Assembly: GCF_900188295.1 (NCBI RefSeq)
Contig: NZ_FZNM01000005.1
Span: 62,001 to 126,000 of the forward strand
Origin: Paracoccus sediminis
GTDB taxonomy: Bacteria > Pseudomonadota > Alphaproteobacteria > Rhodobacterales > Rhodobacteraceae
DNA length: 64,000 nucleotides
Direction of reading: 5' to 3'
In this document: positions 25,143-34,898 of the stretch, piece by piece
Position numbering within the stretch: the stretch's first letter is position 1
Layout of the letters: every line of letters begins with the position of its first letter
The notes under the pieces: model-generated
The model's database searches: none
Seen by the model: only the letters and a program-made list of their open reading frames with translations
What the model was told of the DNA's origin: nothing
Program-made: the position numbers and the translations under genes

Positions 25143-26549
25143 ATGTCATCAGGCAAGGATCCCCTGCCCCCCTATTTCAGCATCGATCCGGCCAAGGCGG
25201 CCCGGCGGCTGGCCGATCCCATCGACACGGCCCGATTCGCCAGGGCGGCGGCCTTTGCCGCGCGGGGCCGCCAGGATCTAGCCGAACGCGGCTATGCCCC
25301 CGACGGGAACAAGCGCCTGCGCCGGTTTTCAACCTGGGAGATCTGCCGCTATCTGATCCCCGTGGCCCCCGCCCATTTCCGCCGCGTGCTGCGCCGCTTT
25401 CCCGACCTGCCCCAAGGCGTGGGCGAGGGGAATTCGAAGTGGTTCACCCTCGAGGACGTGCTGCGCCTGCGCGATCATTTCGCGGCCGAAGGGGCGGCGG
25501 GCCGCGAATACCGCCCCTGGCGCCCCGAGGGGCTGCCCGCCAAGACCATCGCGGTGGCCAATTTCAAGGGCGGGGTGGGCAAGACCTCGACCGCCGCGCA
25601 TCTGGCCATGTCGGCGGCGCTCGATGGCTACAAGGTGCTGGTGGTCGATCTGGACAGCCAGGGCAGCATGACCTCGATCATGGGGGGGACGGTGGCCGAC
25701 GAATGGTCCACGGCCTTTCCCCTGCTGGCCAAGGATTATGCCCTGGCCCTCCAGGACGAGAACCGCGTCCGCGAGGCGGCGGGCCAGCCGCCCCTGCCCT
25801 TTGACGAAACCCTGACCGAGGCGTTGACGATCACCGCCCGCGACGTGATCCAGCCGACCCACTGGCCCAACATCGATCTGCTGGGCGCGCAGCTGAACCT
25901 GTACTGGGCGGAATTCCAGGTGCCGGTCTGGCGCATGAACCTGCGCGGCTGGCCCTTGTGGGACGCCCTTGGCAACGCGCTGCGCAACGACCGCATCGTT
26001 AACGATTACGACATCATCCTTCTCGATACTCCGCCCGCGCTTGGCTATCTGACGATCAACGCCCTGGCGGCGGCCGACATCCTGCTGGTCCCCCTGGGCG
26101 CGTCGTTTCTGGAATTCGATTCGACGGGGCGGTTCTTCGACATGCTGTATTCGACCTTTGCCAGCGTCGAGGACGGGGAAAACGCCGCCCGCAGGCGCGA
26201 GGGCCTGCCCGAGATGCGGTTCGAATGGGACGCGGTGCGGGCGATCATCACCCGCTTCGACGCGGCCCAGCAGACCGATCTGGCCAATGTCATCCAGGCC
26301 TATTTCGGCGATTTCATGACCACGTTCCGCCAGGACGTGACGGCCATGGTGGGCCAGGCGGGCGAACAGGTGAACGGCATCTACGAGGCCGATTACCGCG
26401 AATTCAACCGCGACACCTATGTGCGCGGCCGGGAAACCTTTGACCGCACCTGGGCCGAGGTGAAGGAGCTGATCCTGGGCACCTGGTGGCGCGATCTTCA
26501 GATGGAACAGGCCGAAAGGGCCGCAGGGACGGAGCAGGCCGATGGTTAA
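25143..26549 (+). CDS. parA: ParA-type plasmid partition ATPase
   Basis: This 468-residue protein is a type Ia ParA. The first ~110 residues hold a DNA-binding helix-turn-helix region (FSTWEICRYLIPVAPAHFRRVLRRFPDLPQG). The ATPase domain follows with the deviant Walker A FKGGVGKTST (Lys147), VLVVDLDSQGSMT, and IILLDTPPALGYL as Walker B. The large N-terminal domain fits an autorepressor of the par operon. It overlaps parB by 8 bases. With ParB and the parS-like sites it would move plasmid copies to daughter cells. Confidence 0.93.
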   Translation: MSSGKDPLPPYFSIDPAKAARRLADPIDTARFARAAAFAARGRQDLAERGYAPDGNKRLRRFSTWEICRYLIPVAPAHFRRVLRRFPDLPQGVGEGNSKWFTLEDVLRLRDHFAAEGAAGREYRPWRPEGLPAKTIAVANFKGGVGKTSTAAHLAMSAALDGYKVLVVDLDSQGSMTSIMGGTVADEWSTAFPLLAKDYALALQDENRVREAAGQPPLPFDETLTEALTITARDVIQPTHWPNIDLLGAQLNLYWAEFQVPVWRMNLRGWPLWDALGNALRNDRIVNDYDIILLDTPPALGYLTINALAAADILLVPLGASFLEFDSTGRFFDMLYSTFASVEDGENAARRREGLPEMRFEWDAVRAIITRFDAAQQTDLANVIQAYFGDFMTTFRQDVTAMVGQAGEQVNGIYEADYREFNRDTYVRGRETFDRTWAEVKELILGTWWRDLQMEQAERAAGTEQADG

Positions 26550-27654
26550 GCGCAGGCGTCTGGAAACCCCCAGCAGCGACGATCTGACCCGGATCGAGGA
26601 GGAGTTTCGCCGCGAAACCCATGGCCGCCCGGCGGTCGGGCCGGGGATCGCGCCGATCGCCCAGGTGGCGGCCGAAACCGCCGCCGCAGGGTCGACCGAG
26701 GGCGCGGACGCGCGCGCCGCGCGGGCGCGGGACCGGGCCGACGCCGAACGCCTGCGCCTGGCCGAGGAGCGGGGCCTGCTGATCGCGGATCTGCCCACGG
26801 ACCGGATCGACGACGGCGCGATGATCCGCGACCGCATGGTCATGGGCGAGGACGAGATGCAGGAACTGCGCCTGTCCATCGCCGCCCACGGCCTGCGCCT
26901 GCCCGTCGAGGTGTTCGCGATCCCCGCGCCGGGCGGGCAGGCGCCGCGCTATGGGCTGCTGTCGGGCTATCGCCGCCTGCACGCGGTGCGCGCGCTGCAC
27001 GCCCTGACCGGGGCCGATGCCCACAGCCGGATCCGCGCCCTGATCCGCCCCCCCGCCGACGCCGACGCGGCCTTCGTCGCCATGGTCGAGGAAAACGAGG
27101 TCCGCGAGGATCTGAGCCATTTCGAGCGCGGCCGAATCGCCGTGATCGCCGCGAACCAGGGCGCCTTCGCCAATGTCGAGGATGCCGTGAACCGCCTTTA
27201 CGCCACCGGATCCAAGGCCAAGCGGTCCAAGGTCCGGTCCTTCGCGCTGATCTTCGAGGAACTGGGCGACATGCTGGCCTTTCCCGAATCGCTGACCGAA
27301 AAGCGCGGGTTGCGCCTGGCCTCGGCGCTGCGCAACGGGGCCGAGGGGCGGCTGCGCCAGGCCCTGTCGGCCCGCACCCCCGAGGATGCAGAGGCCGAAT
27401 GGCTGCTGCTGGAACCCGTGATCGCCGGGTCCGAGGACGCCCCCCGGCCGCAGCCCAGGGGCGGACGGCCGCGCGGCAAGGCGCCCGTGCAGTACGGCTG
27501 GCTCGACGACCGGACCGTCCGCACCACCGGCGGCATCACCATCCGCCGCGCCCGCGACGGCGACGCCCATGTCCTGCGCTTCGAAGGCGCCTCCATCGAC
27601 GGCGACCTGATGGACAGCCTGATGGCCGAAATCCGCGCCCTGCTGGACCGCTGA
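26542..27654 (+). CDS. parB: ParB-type centromere-binding protein
   Basis: This 370-residue protein has a basic N-terminal ParA-interaction tail, the ParB N-terminal nuclease-like region (GLRLPVEVFAIPAPGGQAPRYGLLSGYRRLHAVRAL) and the Arg patch ENEVREDLSHFERGRIA, then a helix-turn-helix segment (YATGSKAKRSKVRSFALIFEELGDMLAFPESLTEKRGLRLA) and a C-terminal dimerisation part. It starts within the last codons of parA. A parS-like palindrome lies inside its own coding sequence near codon 21-26, and another follows 1 base after the stop codon. Confidence 0.92.
   Translation: MVKRRRLETPSSDDLTRIEEEFRRETHGRPAVGPGIAPIAQVAAETAAAGSTEGADARAARARDRADAERLRLAEERGLLIADLPTDRIDDGAMIRDRMVMGEDEMQELRLSIAAHGLRLPVEVFAIPAPGGQAPRYGLLSGYRRLHAVRALHALTGADAHSRIRALIRPPADADAAFVAMVEENEVREDLSHFERGRIAVIAANQGAFANVEDAVNRLYATGSKAKRSKVRSFALIFEELGDMLAFPESLTEKRGLRLASALRNGAEGRLRQALSARTPEDAEAEWLLLEPVIAGSEDAPRPQPRGGRPRGKAPVQYGWLDDRTVRTTGGITIRRARDGDAHVLRFEGASIDGDLMDSLMAEIRALLDR
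26604..26618. other. parS-like centromere site 2 (inside parB)
   Basis: GTTTCGCCGCGAAAC, a perfect 15-base palindrome apart from the central base, within codons of parB that encode E-F-R-R-E-T. It is identical in both arms to the copy at 27656. Confidence 0.6.
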
Positions 27655-27655
27655 G

Positions 27656-27670
27656 GTTTCGCGGCGAAAC
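27656..27670. other. parS-like centromere site 3 (after parB)
   Basis: GTTTCGCGGCGAAAC, the same palindrome as sites 1 and 2, starting 2 bases after the parB stop. Its G/C at the centre is the only difference from site 2. Confidence 0.62.
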
Positions 27671-27741
27671 CCGGCGGCGCGGGATGCGAACGGGAATCAG
27701 GACAATCTTGCCAATCTGTCCGGGATCGCCAAGATGGGATC

Positions 27742-29127
27742 ATGACAAGCTGGTCCCCAGATCCCGCCGGGCTGCACCGTCCGGCCTATGTGTCGCTGGC
27801 GGACCAGTTCGCCCGCGCCATCGGCGAAGGGCTGCTGCCCGCCGGCGCGCGCCTGCCGCCGCAGCGCAAGCTGGCCGACCGGCTGGATCTGTCGGTGCAG
27901 ACGGTCTCGCGCGCGTACGAGGATCTGATCCGGCGCGGCCTGGTGGTCGGAGAGGTCGGGCGCGGCTCCTTCGTGCTGCCGGCCGGGGCGGAAAACAGCC
28001 CGCCCTATCTGGCCCGGCGTCCGGGCGAACTGATCGACCTGTCGATCCTCAAGCCCGTCACCGACCGGATGCACCTGGACCGGTTCCGCGACGGGATGCG
28101 GTGGCTGGCCGACAATCTGGCCGCGCCCTCGGCCCTGTCGTTCCGGCCGAATTCGGTGCTGCCCGCCCATCAGGCCGTCGCAAGCGCCTGGCTGCGCCGC
28201 GCCGGGATCGAGGCCGCGCCGGACCACATCGTCATCACCGACGGCGTGACCCAGGCGATGACCACGGCGGTGATGACCGCGGTTCCCCCCGGCGGCACGC
28301 TGGCGGCGGCGGCGCTGACCCATCACCTTCTCATGCCGCTGTCGCGCTATCTGGGCCTGCACCTGGAAGGGCTGCCCATCGATGGCCAGGGCATCCTGCC
28401 CGCGCCCCTGGACCAGCTCGCCCGGCGCGGCAGCCTGCGCGCGCTCTACATGCAGCCAAGCGCGATCAATCCCACGGCGACCGTCACCGGCGCCGAGCGA
28501 CGCGCCGAGATCGCCGCCATCGCCCGCCGCCACGACCTGCTGATCGTGGAAAACGACATGCTGAACGCGATGATCGTGGATCGCCCCCCGCCCATGGCGG
28601 TGCTGGCGCCCGAACGGACGCTGCACATCAACGGCTTTACCAAGACCACCATGCCGGGGCTGCGGCTGGCCTATCTGGCCGCGCCCGCGCATCTGGCGGC
28701 AAGGGTGGCGAACCGGCATCTTGTCACCAACTGGATGGCGACCCCCGCCATGGTCGAACTGCTGAGCCACTGGATCGGCGACGGCACCGTGGACGACCTG
28801 ATCGGCTGGCAGCGCGCGGCCCTGGCCGACCGCCACCGGATCGCCGCGCAGGTTCTGGGCGGCACCGGCTATCGCTGGCATCCGCAAAGCCTGCACATCT
28901 GGCTGGAACTGCCCCCGGATCGGGACGAGGACGGGTTCGTCGCCCAGGCCCGGCAGGCGGGGGTGGCCATCGCCTCGGGGCGGGCCTTCCGGCTGAGCGA
29001 GCGGGACCGGCGCAACGCGGTGCGCATCGCCTTGGGATCCACCGGACCCGAGGACTTGCGGCGCGGGCTGGTTCTGGTGGCCGAGACCCTGGCCCGCGAT
29101 CCCGAACCGCTGCTGCCCATGGTTTAG
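27742..29127 (+). CDS. enuR: MocR/GntR-type regulator of ectoine catabolism (EnuR-like)
   Basis: This 461-residue protein joins a GntR winged helix (VSLADQFARAIGEGLLPAGARLPPQRKLADRLDLSVQTVSRAYEDLIRRGLV, residues about 17-67) to an aminotransferase fold-I domain. The PLP-binding lysine is in INGFTKTTMPGLR at Lys301, next to the Lys302 reported for Ruegeria EnuR. In the characterised system the regulator binds an ectoine-degradation intermediate via PLP and relieves repression. It stands immediately upstream of the ectoine importer and catabolic genes in the same direction, with a 91-base AT-rich promoter gap between. It is almost certainly their local repressor. Confidence 0.87.
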   Translation: MTSWSPDPAGLHRPAYVSLADQFARAIGEGLLPAGARLPPQRKLADRLDLSVQTVSRAYEDLIRRGLVVGEVGRGSFVLPAGAENSPPYLARRPGELIDLSILKPVTDRMHLDRFRDGMRWLADNLAAPSALSFRPNSVLPAHQAVASAWLRRAGIEAAPDHIVITDGVTQAMTTAVMTAVPPGGTLAAAALTHHLLMPLSRYLGLHLEGLPIDGQGILPAPLDQLARRGSLRALYMQPSAINPTATVTGAERRAEIAAIARRHDLLIVENDMLNAMIVDRPPPMAVLAPERTLHINGFTKTTMPGLRLAYLAAPAHLAARVANRHLVTNWMATPAMVELLSHWIGDGTVDDLIGWQRAALADRHRIAAQVLGGTGYRWHPQSLHIWLELPPDRDEDGFVAQARQAGVAIASGRAFRLSERDRRNAVRIALGSTGPEDLRRGLVLVAETLARDPEPLLPMV

Positions 29128-29141
29128 ACAGTCCGCCCTAA

Positions 29142-29180
29142 AATTGATATGATATTATTTTGTTAATTGACCTGATTTAA
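29142..29180. promoter_or_regulatory. direct-repeat operator candidate before ehuA
   Basis: Two copies of AATTGANNTGATNTWA (29142-29157 and 29165-29180) are spaced 23 bp apart in the AT-rich gap between the regulator and ehuA. MocR-family regulators commonly bind paired direct repeats, so this is a good candidate for the EnuR-type site and the ehu promoter. Confidence 0.5.
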
Positions 29181-29218
29181 ATGCGGTGCAATCTTTGCCC
29201 TGAACGCAAGGGGACCGC

Positions 29219-30004
<786 letters not shown>

Positions 30005-30027
30005 TGCCAACCCGACAGGAGAGAACC

Positions 30028-30849
30028 ATGAAGAAAGCCGTGATCGCGGCCCTGATGCTGGCCGCGCCGCTGCCGGCCCTGGCCGATACGCTGGACGACC
30101 TGAAGGAACAGGGCTATGTCCGCATCGCCATCGGCAACGAGCCGCCCTATACCGCCGTCGCGTCCGACGGCAAGGTGTCGGGCGCGGCCCCCGACGTGGC
30201 GCGCGCGGTGTTTGCCGCGCTCGGCATCGCCGACTTGGAAGCCTCGATCGCCGAATACGGCGCGATGATCCCCAGCCTTCAGGCCGGGCGCGTCGATGCG
30301 ATCACCGCGGGCCTGTTCATGAAGCCCGAACGCTGCGACGCGGTCGCCTATTCCGAACCGATCCTGTGCGACGCCGAGGCGCTGCTGGTGCCCGCGGGCA
30401 ATCCCAAGGGCTTTCAGTCCTATGCCGACATCGCCAACGACCCCGAGGCGACGATGGGCGCGCCGGGCGGCGGGACCGAGGAAAAGCTGGCCCTGGACGC
30501 GGGCGTGCCGCGCGACCGGCTGATCGTGGTGCCCGATCCGCAATCGGGGCTGAAGATGATCCAGGACGGGCGCATCGACGCCTATTCGCTGCCCGTGCTG
30601 TCGCTGAACGACCTGCTGGCCAAGTCCGGCGACACCGGCCTGGAGGTGTTCGCCCCGGTCCAGGGCGCCCCGGTCTATTGCGACGGGGCCGCCTTCAACA
30701 AGAACGACACCGCGCTGCGCGACGCCTTTGACGTCGAACTGGCCAAGCTGAAGGAATCGGGCGAGTTCGCCCGGATCGTCGAGCCTTACGGCTTTTCGGC
30801 CGCGGCGGCGATGTCCACCACCCGCGACCAGCTTTGCGCGGCGCAGTGA
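30028..30849 (+). CDS. ehuB: ectoine/hydroxyectoine-binding protein EhuB
   Basis: This 273-residue periplasmic receptor has a signal peptide (MKKAVIAALMLAAPLPALA) and the SBP_bac_3 fold: YVRIAIGNEPPYTAVASDGKVSGAAPDVARAVFAALGI, then GRVDAITAGLFMKPERCDAVAYSEPI and a C-terminal EFARIVEPYGF. NEPPYT and the GxFMKPERC segment fit known EhuB ligand-binding residues. ATG at 30028 follows AGGAGA. It captures ectoine or 5-hydroxyectoine for EhuCD. Position inside the eut/doe operon supports the ligand. Confidence 0.88.
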   Translation: MKKAVIAALMLAAPLPALADTLDDLKEQGYVRIAIGNEPPYTAVASDGKVSGAAPDVARAVFAALGIADLEASIAEYGAMIPSLQAGRVDAITAGLFMKPERCDAVAYSEPILCDAEALLVPAGNPKGFQSYADIANDPEATMGAPGGGTEEKLALDAGVPRDRLIVVPDPQSGLKMIQDGRIDAYSLPVLSLNDLLAKSGDTGLEVFAPVQGAPVYCDGAAFNKNDTALRDAFDVELAKLKESGEFARIVEPYGFSAAAAMSTTRDQLCAAQ

Positions 30850-30911
30850 CGCAACCGGGCGGGGCGTGATCCCCGCCCTTTCCGGCAACAAAAGAAAGGC
30901 GGCGGCGGCGC

Positions 30912-31568
30912 ATGGGCGACTGGGCGGGATATCTGACCCTGATCCTTGGGGGGGCCTGGGTGACGGTCAAGCTGACCATCCTGGGGTCCGCCCTGGCGCT
31001 TGTCGTGGCCTTTGTCGCGGGCTTGGGGCGGTTGTCGCGCCGCGCCGCGCTGCGGTGGACCGCCACCGCCTATATCGAGTTCTTTCGCGGCACCTCGATC
31101 TTTGTGCAGCTGTTCTGGATCTATTTCGTGCTGCCGCTGACCGGGGTGCAGCTGTCGCCATTGCAGGCCGGGGTGATGGCGCTTGGCCTGAACGTCGGCG
31201 CCTATGGGGCCGAGGTGGTGCGCGGCGCGATCCTGGCCGTGCCGCGCGACCAGTACGAGGCCTGCACCGCCGTCAACCTGACCCGGTTCCAGCGGATGCG
31301 CCATGTGATCCTGCCGCAGGCGCTGCCGCTGATGCTGCCCACCTTTGGCAACAATGCCATCGAATTGCTGAAGGCCACGTCCGTCGTGTCGCTGATCTCG
31401 CTGGCCGACATGACGTTTCAGGCGCAGGTGGTGCGGTCGCAGACCGGCAACACGCTGATCCCCTTTGCCATGATCCTGCTGATCTATTTCGCGCTGTCGT
31501 CGATCATCTCGTTCGCGATCCGGCGGTATGAACGGCGGGTCACGCGCGGCCTGGACGGGGTGCGCTGA
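30912..31568 (+). CDS. ehuC: ectoine/hydroxyectoine ABC permease EhuC
   Basis: This 218-residue His/Glu/Gln-type permease has LGGAWVTVKLTILGSALALVVAFVAGLGRLS at the start, EFFRGTSIFVQLFWIYFVLP and the EAA-type loop GAYGAEVVRGAILAVPRDQYEACTAVNLTRFQRMRHVILPQALP. About five membrane helices are expected. It shares one base with the ehuD start (TGATG), so the two permease genes are coupled. It pairs with EhuD as heterodimer. Confidence 0.9.
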   Translation: MGDWAGYLTLILGGAWVTVKLTILGSALALVVAFVAGLGRLSRRAALRWTATAYIEFFRGTSIFVQLFWIYFVLPLTGVQLSPLQAGVMALGLNVGAYGAEVVRGAILAVPRDQYEACTAVNLTRFQRMRHVILPQALPLMLPTFGNNAIELLKATSVVSLISLADMTFQAQVVRSQTGNTLIPFAMILLIYFALSSIISFAIRRYERRVTRGLDGVR

Positions 31569-32227
31569 TGGAATGGGATTGGGAATTCGCCTGGTCGATC
31601 CTGCCGCAGCTATTGCAAGGATTTGCGATCACGCTGGTCGCCACGGCCCTGGGCGCGGCGGTCGCGGCCGTGCTGGGGCTAGTGTTCGCGATCCTGCGCC
31701 GGTCGCGGAACCGGCCGGTGGCGCGGGCCACGGGGTTCGTCGTGGAATTCATCCGGGGCACGCCGCTGCTGGTCCAGCTTTACGTCATCTTTTATGTCCT
31801 GCCCGACCTGGGCATCCGCCTGCCCGCCCTGGCCGCCGGGGTGATCGGCATGGGGCTGCATTACGCGACCTATGCCGCCGAGGTGTATCGCGGCGGCATC
31901 GAGGCCGTGGCCCGCGGCCAGTGGGAGGCCGCGAAGGCCACCAACCTGACCGCGCGGCAGACCTGGATCCACGTGATCCTGCCGCAGGCGGTGCCGCCGA
32001 TGATCCCGGCCATGGCGAATTACCTGCTGGCGATGTTCAAGGAAACGCCGCTGCTGTCGGCGATCACCGTGCTGGAATTGATGAACCAGGCCAAATCCGT
32101 GGCCAACAGTTCCTATCGCTATGTCGAGCCGATGACGATGGTGGGGGTGATGTTCCTGGCCGTCAGCGTGGTGTCGGTCATCGGGCTGCGGTGGCTGGAA
32201 CGCCGATACGGAAGGATCGGCGGATGA
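31568..32227 (+). CDS. ehuD: ectoine/hydroxyectoine ABC permease EhuD
   Basis: This 219-residue permease resembles EhuC in size and motifs: LLQGFAITLVATALGAAVAAVLGLVFAIL, EFIRGTPLLVQLYVIFYVLP and the cytoplasmic coupling loop ATYAAEVYRGGIEAVARGQWEAAKATNLTARQTWIHVILPQAVP. Its stop overlaps the ATG of eutA by 4 bases. It forms the second half of the Ehu channel. Confidence 0.9.
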   Translation: MEWDWEFAWSILPQLLQGFAITLVATALGAAVAAVLGLVFAILRRSRNRPVARATGFVVEFIRGTPLLVQLYVIFYVLPDLGIRLPALAAGVIGMGLHYATYAAEVYRGGIEAVARGQWEAAKATNLTARQTWIHVILPQAVPPMIPAMANYLLAMFKETPLLSAITVLELMNQAKSVANSSYRYVEPMTMVGVMFLAVSVVSVIGLRWLERRYGRIGG

Positions 32228-32958
32228 GCCTGCGCATCGTTCTGGACGACCGCCCGCTGCCCCGCCGCGTCGGCCTGGTGACGCTGGCGACCGACCACAC
32301 GACCGAGGTGGATTTTTCGGTCCTGCCCGCGCGCGGCATCGGCGTCTATGCGGCCCGGATCCCCTTTGCCAATCCGGTGACGCCGGAACGGCTGGCGGCG
32401 ATGGCGGGCGACGTGACCGCCGCCGCCGCCCTGATCCTGCCGGATGAACCGCTGGACGCGGTGGTCTATTCCTGCACCTCGGCATCGGTGGTGATCGGCG
32501 ACGATGCGGTGCGTGCGGCGATCCGGGCGGGCAAGCCGGGGACGGTCGCGGTCACGCCGATCTCGGCCGGGTTCGCGGCGCTGCGGGCGTTGGGCGCGGA
32601 CCGGGTCACGCTGCTGACGCCCTATGTGGCCGAGACCGCGCAGCCGATGGCCGATTGCTTCGAGGCCGGGGGCTTTGCGCTGCACGGCGTGTCGTCCCTG
32701 GGCCTGGCCGACGACCGGGACATGGCGCGGCTGTCCCACGGCACGATCGTCGATGCCGCGCGCGCGGCGGTCGCGCCGGGCAGCCAGGCGCTGTTCGTCG
32801 CCTGCACCGCCGTTCGCGCCTGCGCCATCATCGACCGGATCGAGGATGCCGTGGGCGTCCCCGTCGTGTCGGCCAATTCCGCGACGCTGTGGGCCGCCGC
32901 ACGGGCTTGCGGCGCGACGGGGCCCATCGCGCCCGGCCAGTTGATGAGGGTGCCATGA
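32224..32958 (+). CDS. eutA: ectoine utilization protein EutA (Asp/Glu racemase superfamily)
   Basis: This 244-residue protein belongs to the Asp/Glu/hydantoin racemase-maleate isomerase superfamily. The two active-site cysteines are in VVYSCTSASVVIG and LFVACTAVRAC, one in each half, as in arylmalonate decarboxylase and maleate isomerase. In ectoine clusters EutA, with EutB and EutC, is thought to convert 5-hydroxyectoine or its products into the ectoine route; the exact step is not settled. It overlaps ehuD and eutB by 4 bases each, so it is tightly coupled to both transport and degradation. Confidence 0.86.
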   Translation: MSLRIVLDDRPLPRRVGLVTLATDHTTEVDFSVLPARGIGVYAARIPFANPVTPERLAAMAGDVTAAAALILPDEPLDAVVYSCTSASVVIGDDAVRAAIRAGKPGTVAVTPISAGFAALRALGADRVTLLTPYVAETAQPMADCFEAGGFALHGVSSLGLADDRDMARLSHGTIVDAARAAVAPGSQALFVACTAVRACAIIDRIEDAVGVPVVSANSATLWAAARACGATGPIAPGQLMRVP

Positions 32959-33914
32959 CCGTCACGCCGGCCGACATCCGCACCGCTGCCGACCGCATCC
33001 GCGATCATGTCGTGGACACCCCGCTGCTGCCCGACGAGGCATTGTCCGCGATGCTGGGCCAGCCGGTGCTGATGAAATGCGAACACCGCCAGACCACCGG
33101 CGCCTTCAAGCTGCGCGGCGCCGCGAACGCCATCCTGTCGCTGGACCGGGGCGCGCTGCGGGGCGTCGCCACCGCATCGACCGGCAACCACGGTCGCGCG
33201 GTGGCCCATGCGGCCCGCGCGTTGGGGGTGCCCGCCGTGGTCTGCCTGTCCCGGCTGGTGCCCGCCAACAAGGTCCGCGCGATCCGCGACCTGGGCGCCG
33301 ATGTGCGCCTTGTCGGCGACAGTCAGGACGACGCCATGGCCGAGGTGTCCCGCGCCGTGACCCGCGAGGGACTGACCGAGATCCCGCCCTTCGACCACCC
33401 CGCCGTGGTGGCGGGACAGGGGACCGTCGGGCTGGAAATCGGCGCGCCCGATACGGTTCTGGTGCCGCTGTCCGGCGGCGGCCTGGCGGCGGGCATCGCG
33501 GTGGCCGTCAAGGCGCTGTCACCCCGGACGCGCGTGATCGGCCTGACCATGGAACGCGGCGCCGCGATGGCCGCCAGCCTGCGCGCCGGGCATCCGGTTG
33601 CCGTCACCGAAACGGCCACGCTGGCCGACAGCCTGGGCGGCGGCATCGGCTTGCAGAACCGCGTGACCTTTGCCCTGTGCCGCGACCTGCTGGACAGTGT
33701 CGTCCTGCTGACCGAGCCCGAGATCGCCCAGGGGATCCGCCATCTGGGCCGCCTGGGCCACATCGTCGAAGGCGCCGCCGCCGTGGGCACCGCCGCCCTG
33801 CTGGCCGGCAAGGTCGTGCCCCGTGGCCCCACGGTCGCGATCCTGTCCGGCGGCAACATCGACCCCGCCCTGCACGCCCGCGTCATGGCCGGCGCGGACA
33901 CGGTGGCCGCATGA
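32955..33914 (+). CDS. eutB: ectoine utilization protein EutB (threonine dehydratase-like)
   Basis: This 319-residue fold-II PLP enzyme shows the threonine/serine dehydratase pattern: HRQTTGAFKLRGAANAI with the PLP lysine near residue 52, ATASTGNHGRAVAHAARALG, and the phosphate-binding loop PLSGGGLAAGIA. ATG at 32955 overlaps eutA's stop. In characterised regulons EutB participates in 5-hydroxyectoine breakdown, possibly by removing the hydroxyl as water. It overlaps eutC by 4 bases. Confidence 0.9.
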   Translation: MTVTPADIRTAADRIRDHVVDTPLLPDEALSAMLGQPVLMKCEHRQTTGAFKLRGAANAILSLDRGALRGVATASTGNHGRAVAHAARALGVPAVVCLSRLVPANKVRAIRDLGADVRLVGDSQDDAMAEVSRAVTREGLTEIPPFDHPAVVAGQGTVGLEIGAPDTVLVPLSGGGLAAGIAVAVKALSPRTRVIGLTMERGAAMAASLRAGHPVAVTETATLADSLGGGIGLQNRVTFALCRDLLDSVVLLTEPEIAQGIRHLGRLGHIVEGAAAVGTAALLAGKVVPRGPTVAILSGGNIDPALHARVMAGADTVAA

Positions 33915-34888
33915 GGCCGCCCGTCGCCATCCTGACCGAGGCCGATCTGCGCGGGCTTGTGCCGTTGGACGCGGAGGCCGTGGCCTGCGTCCGAGACGCC
34001 TTCGTGGCGCTGGCGACCAGGGCGGTCGCCATGCCACCGATCCTGCGGCTGGACATCCCCGAACATCGCGGAGAGGTGGACGTGAAGACCGCCTATGTGC
34101 CGGGCCTGTCGCATTTCGCCATCAAGATCTCGCCCGGATTCTTTGGCAATCCGGCGATCGGCCTGCCCTCGACCAACGGCATGATGGTGGTGCTGTCGGC
34201 CACGACCGGGCTGGTCCGGGCGCTGCTGTTGGACAACGGCTGGCTGACCGATCTGCGCACGGCCGCCGCAGGCGCGGTGGCTGCCGACGCCCTGGCCCGC
34301 AAGGACGCGACCCGCGCCGCGATCCTGGGCGCCGGGATGCAGGCGCGGATGCAGTTGCGGGCGCTGACCCTGGTGCGGCCGCTGACGCAGGCGGCCGTCT
34401 GGGCGCGCGACGGGGCCAAGGCGCGGGCCTTTGCGGCGGAAATGACCGATGCCCTGGCGATCCCCGTCACCGCCGCCGCCACGGTGGCGGACGCCACGCG
34501 AAACGCCGATCTGATCGTCACCACCACGCCCGCCGAACGCCCGATCCTGACCGCCGCGGACGTGGCCCCCGGCACCCATGTCACGGCGATGGGATCGGAT
34601 GCTGGACACAAGAACGAGATCGCCCCCGGCCTGATCGCCGCCGCCCATTACGTCGCGGACCGCCTGTCGCAGACCCGCAGGATGGGCGAACTGCATCATT
34701 CGCCGCTGGCCGCCCGGAACTTTCCCGAACTGGGCCAGATCCTGGCCGGGCAGGCGCCGGGCCGCACCGGCGACATGCAGATCACCCTGGCCGACCTGAC
34801 CGGCACCGGCATCCAGGACACCGCCATCGCCACCCTTGCCCTGATCCGCGCGGACGCGGCCGGGGCGGGCCAGACCTTCACCCCCTGA
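33911..34888 (+). CDS. eutC: ectoine utilization protein EutC (ornithine cyclodeaminase/mu-crystallin family)
   Basis: This 325-residue protein has the OCD/mu-crystallin organisation: an N-terminal substrate part (EVDVKTAYVPGLSHFAIKISPGFF), then a Rossmann segment AAILGAGMQARMQLRALTLVRP near residues 137-158 and MGSDAGHKNEIAPGLI. The family uses NAD(P) for deamination or imine reduction. With EutA and EutB it forms the hydroxyectoine-specific part of the pathway. Intact and full length. Confidence 0.9.
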   Translation: MRPPVAILTEADLRGLVPLDAEAVACVRDAFVALATRAVAMPPILRLDIPEHRGEVDVKTAYVPGLSHFAIKISPGFFGNPAIGLPSTNGMMVVLSATTGLVRALLLDNGWLTDLRTAAAGAVAADALARKDATRAAILGAGMQARMQLRALTLVRPLTQAAVWARDGAKARAFAAEMTDALAIPVTAAATVADATRNADLIVTTTPAERPILTAADVAPGTHVTAMGSDAGHKNEIAPGLIAAAHYVADRLSQTRRMGELHHSPLAARNFPELGQILAGQAPGRTGDMQITLADLTGTGIQDTAIATLALIRADAAGAGQTFTP

Positions 34889-34898
34889 GAGCAGCCCC

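Noticed and set aside
27690-27740. Inverted ATCTTG/CAAGAT pair before the EnuR-type gene as an operator
   Set aside because: Arms are only 6 bases with about 19 bases between, too weak to claim beside the much better direct repeats at 29142-29180.
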